Assembly: GCF_050947335.1 (NCBI RefSeq)
Contig: NW_027473316.1
Location: 1,736,001 to 1,800,000 of the forward strand
DNA: 64,000 nucleotides
Direction: 5' to 3'
Source of the DNA: Megachile rotundata
Lineage: Eukaryota; Arthropoda; Insecta; Hymenoptera; Megachilidae
Under the pieces are notes generated by a model that saw nothing but the letters and a program-made list of their open reading frames with translations, made no database searches and was not told where the DNA came from. Shown here one piece after another: positions 53,579 to 64,000 of this stretch; position 1 is the stretch's first letter; every line of letters begins with the position of its first letter. The position numbers and the translations under genes were made by a program.

Positions 53579-56500
53579 TGATTGTGATCGTATGATTGTG
53601 GTTGTATAATTAAGGTTGTATGATTGTTTCTGTATGATTGTGATTGTATGATTGCGATTTTATGATTGTGATTGTATGATTGTGATTGTATGATTGTGGT
53701 TGTATGATCGTGATTGCCTGATTGTGATTGTATGATTGTGATTGTATGATTGTGATTGTATGATTGTGATTGTATGATTGCGATTGTATGATTGTGATTG
53801 TATGATTGTGATTGTATGATTGTGGTTGTATGATCGTGATTGCCTGATTGTGATTGTATGATTGTGATTGTATGATTGTGATTGTATGATTGTGATTGTA
53901 TGATTGTGATCGTATGATTGTGGTTGTATAATTAAGGTTGTCTGATTGTTTCTGTATGATTGTGATTGTATGATTGCGATTGTATGATTGTGATTGTATG
54001 ATTGTGATTGTATGATTGTGATTGTATGATTGTGATTGCATGATTGTGATTGTATGATTGTGATTGTATGATTGTGATTGTATGATTGTGGTTGTATGAT
54101 TGTGATTGTATGATTGTGATTCTTTCATTGCGATTGTATGATTGTGATTTTATGATTGTGATTATATGATTGTGATTGTATGATTGTGATCGTATGATTG
54201 TGGTTGTATAATTAAGGTTGTATGATTGTTTCTGTATGATTGTGATTGTATGATTGCGATTGTATGATCGTGATTGTGAGATTGTGATTGTGAGATTGTG
54301 ATTGTGAGATTGTGATTGTATGATTGTGATTGAATGATTGTGATTGTGTGATAGTAATTGTATGATTGTGATTGTATGATTGTGATTGTATGGTTGTGAT
54401 TGTATGATTGCGATTGTGTGATTGTGATTGTATGATTGTGATTGTATGATAGTGATTGTATGATAGTGATTGTATGATTGTGATTGTATGATTGCGATTG
54501 TATGATTATGATTGAATGATTGTGATTGTATGACTGTGATTGTGTGATCGTGATTGTGAGATTGTGATTGTATGATTTTGATTGTATGATGGTGATTGTA
54601 TGATCGTGATTGTGAGATTGTGACTGTATGATTGTGATTGTATGATTGTGATTGTATGATTGTGATTGTATGATTGTGATTGTATGATTGTGATTGTATG
54701 ATTGTGATTGTATGATTGTGATTGTATGATTGTGATTGTATGATTGCGATTGTATGATTGTGATTGTATGATTGTGATTGTATGATAGTGATTGTATGAT
54801 AGTGATTGTATGATTGTGATTGTATGATTGTGATTGTATGATTGCGATTGTATGATTATGATTGAATGATTGTGATTGCATGATTGTGATTGCATGATTG
54901 TAATTGTATGATTGTGATTGTATGACTGTGATTGTATGATTGTGATTGTATGATTGTGATTGTATGATTGTGATAGTATGATTGCGATTGTATGATTGTG
55001 ATTGTATGATTGTGATTGTATGATTGTGATCGTATGATTGTGATTGTATGATTGTGATTGTATGATTGTGATTGTATGATTGTGATTGCATGATTGTGAT
55101 TGTATGATTGTGATTGTATGATTGTGATTGTATGATTGTGGTTGTATGATTGTGATTCTTTCATTGCGATTGTATGATTGTGATTGTATGATTGTGATTG
55201 TATGATTGTGATTGTATGATTGTGATTGTATGATTGTGATTGTATGATTGTGATTGTATGATTGTGATCGTATGATTGTGGTTGTATAATTAAGGTTGTA
55301 TGATTGTTTCTGTATGATTGTGATTGTATGATTGCGATTGTATGATCGTGATTGTGAGATTGTGATTGTGAGATTGTGATTGTATGATTGTGATTGAATG
55401 ATTGTGATTGTGTGATAGTAATTGTATGATTGTGATTGTATGATTGTGATTGTATGATTGTGATTGTGTGATTGTGATTGTGTGATTGTGATTGTATGAT
55501 AGTAATTGTATGATTGTGATTGTATGATCGTGATTGTGAGATTGTGATTGTGTGATTGTGATTGTATGATTGTGATTGTATGATTGTGATTGTATGACTG
55601 TGATTGTAAGATTGTGATTGTGTGATTGCGATTGTATGATTGTGACTGTATAATTGTGATTGTATGATTGTGTTTGTATGATTGTGATTGTATGATTGTG
55701 ATTCTATGATTGTGATCGTATGATTGTGATTCTATGATTGTGATTGTTTGATTCTGATTGTATGATTGTTATTGTATGATTCTGATTGTATGATTGTGAT
55801 TGTATGATTGTGATTGTATGACTGTGATTGTAAGATTGTGATTGTGTGATTGCGATTGTATGATTGTGACTGTATAATTGTGATTGTATGATTGTGTTTG
55901 TATGATTGTGATTGTATGATTGTGATTGCATGATTGTGATTGTATGATTGTGATTGTATGATTGTGATTGTATGATTGTGGTTGTATGATTGTGATTCTT
56001 TCATTGCGATTGTATGATTGTGATTGTATGATTGTGATTGTATGATTGTGATTGTATGATTGCGATTGTATGATTGTGATTGTATGATTGTGATTGTATG
56101 ATTGTGATTGTATGATTGTGATCGTATGATTGTGGTTGTATAATTAAGGTTGTATGATTGTTTCTGTATGATTGTGATTGTATGATTGCGATTGTATGAT
56201 CGTGATTGTGAGATTGTGATTGTGAGATTGTGATTGTATGATTGTGATTGAATGATTGTGATTGTGTGATAGTAATTCTATGATTGTGATTGTATGATTG
56301 TGATTGTATGATTGTGATTGTATGATTGTGATTGTATGATTGTGATTGAATGATAGTAATTGTATGATTGTGATTGTATGATCGTGATTGTGAGATTGTG
56401 ATTGTGTGATTGTGATTGTATGATTGTGATTGTATGATTGTGATTGTATGACTGTGATCGTAAGATTGTGATTGTGTGATTGCGATTGTATGATTGTGAC

Positions 56501-57090
56501 TGTATAATTGTGATTGTATGATTGTGTTTGTATGATTGTGATTGTATGATTGTGATTGCATGATTGTGATCGTATGATTGTGATTCTATGATTGTGATTG
56601 TTTGATTCTGATTGTATGATTGTTATTGTATGATTCTGATTGTATGATTGTGATTGTATGATTGTGATTGTATGATTGTGATTGTATGATTGTGATTGTA
56701 TGATTGTGATTGTATGATTGTGATTCTTTCATTGCGATTGTATGATTGTGATTGTATGATTGTGATTGTATGATTGTGATTGTATGATTGTGATTGTATG
56801 ATTGTGATTGTATGATTGTGATCGTATGATTGTGGTTGTATAATTAAGGTTGTATGATTATTTCTGTATGATTGTGATTGTATGATTGCGGTTGTATGAT
56901 TGTGATTGTATGATTGTGATTGTATGATTGTGATCGTATGATTGTGAATCTTTGATTGCGATTGTATGATTGTGATTGTATGATTGTGATTGTATGATTG
57001 TGATTGTATGATTGTGGTTGTATGATTGTGATTCTTTCATTGCGATTGTATGATTGTGATTGTATGATTGTGATTGTTTGATTGTGATTG
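53579..57090 (+). repeat. Deleted copy of 47.2-52.2 kb
   Basis: The triplet 53608/53930/54210 and blocks 55288 (A), 56142 (A) and 56842 (C) match 47239/47435/47715, 50361, 51201 and 52013. The offset is 6,495 up to the GTATGGTTG unit at 54,389, becomes 5,235 just after it (GCGATTGTGTG at 54,410 versus 49,175), and 4,927 after 54,895. The first step is a 1,260-bp (90-unit) deletion near 54,400; the second reflects the 308-bp duplication present only in the 49.6-kb copy. Similarity ends near 57,090. Confidence 0.82.
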
Positions 57091-60000
57091 TATGATTGTG
57101 ATTCTATGATTGTGATTGTTTGATTCTGATTGTATGATTGTTATTGTATGATTCTGATTGTATGATTGTGATTGTATGATTGTGATTGTATGATTGTGAT
57201 TGTATGATTGTGATTCTTTCATTGCGATTGTATGATTGTGATTGTATGATTGTGACTGTATGATTGTGATTGTATGATTGTGATCGTATGATTGTGGTTG
57301 TATAATTAAGGTTGTATGATTATTTCTGTATGATTGTGATTGTATGATTGCGGTTGTATGATTGTGATTGTAGGATTGTGATTGTATGATTGTGATCGTA
57401 TGATTGTGAATCTTTGATTGCGATTGTATGATTGTGATTGTATGATTGTGATTGTATGATTGTGATTGCATGATTGTAATTGTATGATTGTGATTGTATG
57501 ACTGTGATTGTATGATTGTGATTGTATGATTGTGATTGTATGATTGTGATTGTATGATAGTGATTGTATGATTGTTTCTGTATGATTGTGATTGTATGAT
57601 TGCGATTGTATGATTATGATTGTAAGATTGTGATTGTATGATTGTGATTGTGTGATTGTGATTGTGAGATTGTGATTGTATGATCGTGATTGTATGATCG
57701 TGATTGTGAGATTGTGGTTGTATGATTGTGATTGTATGATTGTGATTGTATGATAGTAATTGTATGATTGTGATAGTATGATTGCGATTGTATGATTGTG
57801 ATTGTATGATTGTTATTGTATGATTGTGATCGTATGATTGTGATTCTTTCATTGCGATTGTATGATTGTGATTGTATGATTGTGATTGTATGATTGTGAT
57901 TGTATGATTGTGATTGTATGATTGTGATTGTATGATGGTGATTGTATGATCGTGATTGTGAGATAGTGATTGTATGATTGTGATCGTATGATTGTGATTC
58001 TTTCATTGCGATTGTATGATTGTGATTGTATGATTGTGATTGTATGATTGTGATTGTATGATTGTGATTGTATGATTGTGATTGTATGATTGTGATTGTA
58101 TGATTGTGATTGTATGATTGTGATTGTATGATTGTGATTGTATGATTGTGATTGTATGATTGTGATTGTATGATTGTGATTGTATGATTGTGGTTGTATG
58201 ATTGTGATTGTATGATTGTGATTGTATGATTGCGATTGTATGATTGTGATTGTATGATTGTGATTGTATTATAGTGATTGTATGATAGTGATTGTATGAT
58301 TGTGATTGTATGATTGTGATTGTATGATTGCGATTCTATGATTGTGATTTTATGATTGCGATTGTATGATTGTGATTGTGAGATTGTGATTGTATGATTG
58401 TGATTTTGTGATTGTGATTGTATGATTGTGATTGTATGATTGTGATCGTACGATTGTGGTTGTATAATTAAGGTTGTATGATTGTTTCTGTATGATTGTG
58501 ATTGTATGATTGCGATTGTATGATCGTGATTGTGAGATTGTGATTGTGAGATTGTGATTGTATGATTGTGATTGAATGATTGTGATTGTGTGATAGTAAT
58601 TGTATGATTGTGATTGTATGATTGTGATTGTATGATTGTGATTGTATGATTGTGATTGTATGATTGTGATTGTATGATAGTAATTGTATGATTGTGATTG
58701 TATGATCGTGATTGTGAGATTGTGATTGTATGATTGCGATTGTATGATTGTGATTGTATGATTGTGATTGTATGACTGTGATTGTAAGATTGTGTTTGTG
58801 TGATTGCGATTGTATGATTGTGACTGTATAATTGCGATTGTATGATTGTGTTTGTATGATTGTGATTGTATGATTGTGATTGTATGATTGTGATCGTATA
58901 ATTGTGATCGTATGATTGTGATCGTATGATTGTGAAGGTATGATTGTGATTGTATGATTGTAATTGTATGATTGTGATTGTATGATTGTGATTGTATGGT
59001 TGTGACTGTTTGATTGTGATTGTATGATTGTGATTCTATGATTGTGATTGTTTGATTCTGATTGCATGATTGTTATTGTATGATTCTGATTGTATGATCG
59101 TGATTGTATGATTGTGATTGTATGATTGTGATTGTATGATTGTGATTCTTTCATTGCGATTGTATGATTGTGATTGTATGATTGTGATTGTATGATTGTG
59201 ATTGTATGATTGTGATTGTATGATTGTGATCGTATGATTGTGGTTGTGTAATTAAGGTTGTATGATTATTTCTGTATGATTGTGATTGTATGATTGCGGT
59301 TGTATGATTGTGATTGTATGATTGAGATTGTATGATTGTGATCGTATGATTGTGAATCTTTGATTGCGATTGTATGATTGTGATTGTATGATTGTGATTG
59401 TATGATTGTGATTGTATGATTGTGATTGCATGATTGTAATTGTATGAATGTGATTGTATGACTGTGATTGTATGATTGTGATTGCATGATTGTGATTGTA
59501 TGATTGGGATTGTATGATTGTGATTGTGTGATTGTGATTGTGAGATTGTGATTGTATGATCGTGATTGTATAATCGTGATTGTGAGATTGTGGTTGTATG
59601 ATTGTGATTGTATGATTGTGATTGTATGATTGTGATTGTATGATTGTGATTGTATGATTGTGATTGTATGATTGTGATCGTATGATTGTGATTCTTTCAT
59701 TGCGATTGTATGATTGTGATTGTATGATTGTGATTGTATGATTGTGATTGTATGATTGTGATTGTATGATTGTGATTGTATGATTGTGATTGTATGATTG
59801 TGATTGTATGATTGTGATTGTATGATTATGATTGTATGATTGTGATTGCATGATAGTGATTGTATGATTGTGATTGTATGATTGTGATTGTATGATTGTG
59901 ATTGTATGATTGTGATTGTATGATTGTGATTGTATGATTGCGATTGTGTGATTGTGATTGTATGATTGTGATTGTATGATAGTGATTGTATGATAGTGAT

Positions 60001-63000
60001 TGTATGATTGTGATTGTATGATTGCGATTGTATGATTATGATTGAATGATTGTGATTGTATGACTGTGATTGTGTGATCGTGATTGTGAGATTGTGATTG
60101 TATGATTTTGATTGTATGATGGTGATTGTATGATCGTGATTGTGAGATTGTGATTGTATGATTGTGATGGTATGATTGTGATTGTATGATTGTGATTGTA
60201 TGATTGTGATTGTATGATTGTGATTGTATGATTGCGATTGTATGATTGTGATTGTATGATTGTGATTGTATGATAGTGATTGTATGATAGTGATTGTATG
60301 ATTGTGATTGTATGATTGTGATTGTATGATTGCGATTGTATGATTATGATTGAATGATTGTGATTGTATGACTGTGATTGTGTGATTGTGATTGTGAGAT
60401 TGTGATTGTATGATTGTGATTCTTTCATTTCGATTGTATGATTGTGATTGTATGATTGTGATTGTATGATTGTGATTGTATGATTGAGATTGTATGATTG
60501 TGATCGTATGATTGTGAATCTTTGATTGCGATTGTATGATTGTGATTGTATGATTGTGATTGTATGATTGTGATTGTATGATTGTGATTGTATGATTGTG
60601 ATTGTATGATTGTGATTGTATGATTGTGATTGTATGATTGTGATTGTATGATTGTGATTGTATGATTGTGATTGTATGATTGTGATTGTATGATTGTGAT
60701 TGTATGATTGTGATTGTATGATTGTGATTGTATGATTGTGATTGTATGATTGTGATTGTATGATTGTGATTGTATGATTGTGATTGTATGATAGTAATTG
60801 TATGATTGTTTCTGTATGATTGTGATTGTATGATTGCGATTGTATGATTGTGATTGTATAATTGTGATTGTATGATTGTGATTGTGTGATTGTGATTGTG
60901 AGATTTGATTGTATGATCATGATTGTATGATCGTGATTGTGAGATTGTGATTGTATGATTGTGATTGAATGATTGTGATTGTATGATAGTAATTGTATGA
61001 TTGTGATTGTATGATTGCGATTGTATGATTATGATTGTATGATTGGGATTGTATGATTGTGATTGTGTGATTGTGATTGTGAGATTGTGATTGTATGATC
61101 GTGATTGTATGATCGTGATTGTGAGATTGTGGTTGTATGATTGTGATTGTATGATTGTGATTGTATGATAGTAATTGTATGATTGTGATAGTATGATTGC
61201 GATTGTATGATTGTGATTGTATGATTGTGATTGTATGATTGTTATCGTATGATTGTGATTCTTTCATTGCGATTGTATGATTGTGATTGTATGATTGTGA
61301 TTGTATGATTGTGATTGTATGATTGTGATTGTATGATTGTGATTGTATGATTGTGATTGTATGATTGTGATTGTATGATTGTGATTGTATGATTGTGATT
61401 GTATGATTGTGATTGTATGATTGTGATTGTATGATTGTGATTGTATGATTGTGATTGTATGATTGTGATTGTATGATTATGATTGTATGATTGTGATTGC
61501 ATGATAGTGATTGTATGATTGTGATTGTATGACTGTGATTGTATGATTGTGATTGTATGATTGCGATTGTGTGATTGTGATTGTATGATTGTGATTGTAT
61601 GATAGTGATTGTATGATAGTGATTGTATGAGTGTGATTGTATGATTGCGATTGTATGATTATGATTGAATGATTGTGATTGTATGACTGTGATTGTGTGA
61701 TCGTGATTGTGAGATTGTGATTGTATGATTTTGATTGTATGATGGTGATTGTATGATCGTGATTGTGAGATTGTGATTGTATGATTGTGATTGTATGATC
61801 GTGATTGTATGATTGTGATTGTATGATTGTGATTGTATGATTGTGATTGTATGATTGTGATTGTATGATTGCGATTGTATGATTGTGATTGTATGATTGT
61901 GATTGTATGATAGTGATTGTATGATAGTGATTGTATGATTGTGATTGTATGATTGTGATTGTATGATTGCGATTGTATGATTATGATTGAATGATTGTGA
62001 TTGTATGACTGTGATTGTGTGATTGTGATTGTGAGATTGTGATTGTATGATTTAGATTGTATGATGGTGATTGTATGATCGTGATTGTGAGATTGTGATT
62101 GTATGATTGTGATTGTATGATTGTGATTGTATGATTGTGATTGTATGATTGTGATTGTATGATTGTGATTGTATGATTGTGATTGTATGATTGTGATTGT
62201 ATGATTGTGATTGTATGATAGTAATTGTATGATTGTGATTGTATGATTGTGATTGTATGATTGTGATTCTATGATTGTGATCGTATGATTGTGATTCTAT
62301 GATTGTGATTGTTTGATTCTGATTGTATGATTGTTATTGTATGATTCTGATTGTATGATTGTGATTGTATGATTGTGATTGTATGACTGTGATTGTAAGA
62401 TTGTGATTGTGTGATTGCGATTGTATGATTGTGACTGTATAATTGTGATTGTATGATTGTGTTTGTATGATTGTGATTGTATGATTGTGATTGCATGATT
62501 GTGATTGTATGATTGTGATTGTATGATTGTGATTGTATGATTGTGGTTGTATGATTGTGATTCTTTCATTGCGATTGTATGATTGTGATTGTATGATTGT
62601 GATTGTATGATTGTGATTGTATGATTGTGATTGTATGATTGTGATTGTATGATTGTGATTGTATGATTGTGATCGTATGATTGTGGTTGTATAATTAAGG
62701 TTGTATGATTGTTTCTGTATGATTGTGATTGTATGATTGCGATTGTATGATCGTGATTGTGAGATTGTGATTGTGAGATTGTGATTGTATGATTGTGATT
62801 GAATGATTGTGATTGTGTGATAGTAATTGTATGATTGTGATTGTATGATTGTGATTGTATGATTGTGATTGTATGATTGTGATTGTATGATTGTGATTGT
62901 ATGATTGTGATTGTATGATTGTGATTGTATGATAGTAATTGTATGATTGTGATTGTATGATCGTGATTGTGAGATTGTGATTGTGTGATTGTGATTGTAT

Positions 63001-64000
63001 GATTGTGATTGTATGATTGTGATTGTATGACTGTGATTGTAAGATTGTGATTGTGTGATTGCGATTGTATGATTGTGACTGTATAATTGTGATTGTATGA
63101 TTGTGTTTGTATGATTGTGATTGTATGATTGTGATTGCATGATTGTGATCGTATGATTGTGATTCTATGATTGTGATTGTTTGATTCTGATTGTATGATT
63201 GTTATTGTATGATTCTGATTGTATGATTGTGATTGTATGATTGTGATTGTATGATTGTGATTGTATGATTGTGATTCTTTCATTGCGATTGTATGATTGT
63301 GATTGTATGATTGTGATTGTATGATTGTGATTGTATGATTGTGATTGTATGATTGTGATTGTATGATTGTGATTGTATGATTGTGATCGTATGATTGTGG
63401 TTGTATAATTAAGGTTGTATGATTATTTCTGTATGATTGTGATTGTATGATTGCGGTTGTATGATTGTGATTGTATGATTGTGATTGTATGATTGTGATC
63501 GTATGATTGTGAATCTTTGATTGCGATTGTATGATTGTGATTGTATGATTGTGATTGTATGATTGTGATTGTATGATTGTGATTGTATGATTGTGATTGT
63601 ATGATTGTGGTTGTATGATTGTGATTCTTTCATTGCGATTGTATGATTGTGATTGTATGATTGTGATTGTTTGATTGTGATTGTATGATTGTGATTCTAT
63701 GATTGTGATTGTTTGATTCTGATTGTATGATTGTTATTGTATGATTCTGATTGTATGATTGTGATTGTATGATTGTGATTGTATGATTGTGATTGTATGA
63801 TTGTGATTCTTTCATTGCGATTGTATGATTGTGATTGTATGATTGTGACTGTATGATTGTGATTGTATGATTGTGATCGTATGATTGTGGTTGTATAATT
63901 AAGGTTGTATGATTATTTCTGTATGACTGTGATTGTATGATTGCGGTTGTATGATTGTGATTGTATGATTGTGATTGTATGATTGTGATCGTATGATTGT
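57091..64000 (+). repeat. Mosaic satellite, 57.1-64.0 kb
   Basis: Blocks: 57304 C, 58466 A, 59250 C (GTGTAATT form), 62693 A, 63407 C, 63897 C; 13-bp unit at 60901. From 59250 onward the order of variants resembles 12.04-13.2 kb. The stretch 61.27-61.5 kb resembles 34.0 and 49.0 kb, and 62.2-63.3 kb resembles the 35.9-36.9 and 50.8-51.6 kb parts of Q. The final 300 bp follow the 30.7-, 42.0- and 56.9-kb pattern. The array continues past base 64,000. Confidence 0.8.
60530..60792 (+). repeat. Longest perfect canonical tract seen (263 bp)
   Basis: Between the GCG variant ending at 60,530 and the GATAGTAATTG variant at 60,793 every unit is canonical, almost 19 in a row. Other perfect tracts are 16,871-17,091, 22,652-22,877, 27,379-27,604, 38,736-38,974, 48,897-49,090, 58,010-58,192 and 61,271-61,478. 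Several occupy the same place in related modules (after a GAATCTTTG-GCGATT pair) but differ in length by whole units, so they are local copy-number hot spots. Confidence 0.88.

Larger units (their letters stand above)
1..64000 (+). repeat. 14-bp satellite array, whole window
   Basis: The window is a continuous head-to-tail array of TGATTGTGATTGTA, about 4,575 units. The unit divides into ATTGTG and ATTGTATG half-repeats, or two TGATTG hexamers plus TA. The canonical + strand has 4 G, no C, 3 A and 7 T per unit, so the array is AT-rich with extreme G-over-C skew. All units face the same way; no stretch reads CAATCA on the + strand, so no inversion is present. Most variant units carry single substitutions, and they are shared between distant positions in fixed combinations, which shows spread by block duplication. 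No unique sequence, gene or mobile element interrupts it, and both ends of the window are inside the array. A function cannot be inferred; constitutive heterochromatin is the default reading for such an array in a eukaryote. Confidence 0.98.

Noticed and set aside
60420..60435. CENP-B box as evidence of a centromere.
   Set aside because: The box needs TTCG and CGGG in fixed spacing. TTCG is seen near 60,428 (TTTCGATTG) without a CGGG partner, and no full motif was noticed elsewhere.
1..64000. CRISPR array.
   Set aside because: Repeats are directly contiguous 14-mers with no unique spacers, leader or cas genes.
1..64000. Telomeric repeat or replication-origin iterons.
   Set aside because: The unit is not a TTAGGG-type telomere motif, and thousands of contiguous units without an initiator gene or AT-rich unwinding region do not fit iterons.
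1..64000. G-quadruplex, triplex or Z-DNA forming satellite.
   Set aside because: G is almost always isolated or in GG at most, the unit is half purine, and alternating TG runs are only four bases long, so none of these structures is favoured.
1..64000. tRNA, rRNA, transposon or other embedded unique element.
   Set aside because: I read every line on both strands; no stretch departs from 14-bp satellite variants for more than about two units in succession.
1..64000. Assigning the array to a named satellite family or species.
   Set aside because: I do not recognise this 14-mer from a specific organism, and a database search (RepBase, Dfam or nr with the 14-mer dimer) would be required.

Overview
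The whole window is one uninterrupted tandem array of a 14-bp satellite. In + strand phase the unit is TGATTGTGATTGTA, built from two TGATTG hexamers plus TA. It runs from base 1 to base 64,000 with every unit in the same orientation, and both window edges lie inside the array. I found no unique sequence, no credible protein-coding gene, no RNA gene, no transposon and no CRISPR array. Tens of kilobases of pure simple satellite with nested duplications point to a eukaryotic nuclear genome (heterochromatin, a centromere- or telomere-proximal block, or a sex or B chromosome). Nothing in the sequence identifies the species.

The structure lies in the variant units. A six-unit (84-bp) variant block built around TAATTAAGG occurs 78 times in three allelic forms (A, B, C) and acts as a bar code. 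Distances between successive blocks are exact multiples of 14 except where one of two short units lies between them: a 10-bp unit (10 copies) and a 13-bp unit (17 copies). From 856 to 63,897 the length is 63,041 bp; adding 10x4 + 17x1 = 57 gives 63,098, which is exactly 4,507 units.

Layout by bar code: 0-2.4 kb, mosaic start; 2.4-5.6 kb, tandem pair of about 1.7 kb plus a 458-bp partial duplication; 6.3-8.3 kb, short modules reused in a different order; 8.66-11.01 kb, apparently perfect 1,175-bp tandem duplication; 11.0-15 kb, mosaic; 15-19.98 kb, a first copy of a module family; 19.98-28.43 kb, tandem pair of about 4.0-4.4 kb, the second member carrying a 756-bp tandem duplication; 26.14-37.37 kb, a compound unit of about 11.2 kb (segments P and Q); 37.37-52.0 kb, a second compound unit (P', a 3-kb extra block, Q'); 53.6-57.1 kb, a deleted copy of 47.2-52.2 kb; 57.1-64 kb, further mosaic related to 12-13 kb and to P/Q.

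The - strand shows many long open frames, up to 1,061 codons. They are a property of the repeat: the canonical - strand unit contains no G and no stop, and because 14 is not a multiple of 3 all three frames give the same 14-residue peptide repeat. I do not call any of them as genes. Block positions were read by eye. Boundaries of duplications are exact where bases are given in the evidence and otherwise approximate to a few units.
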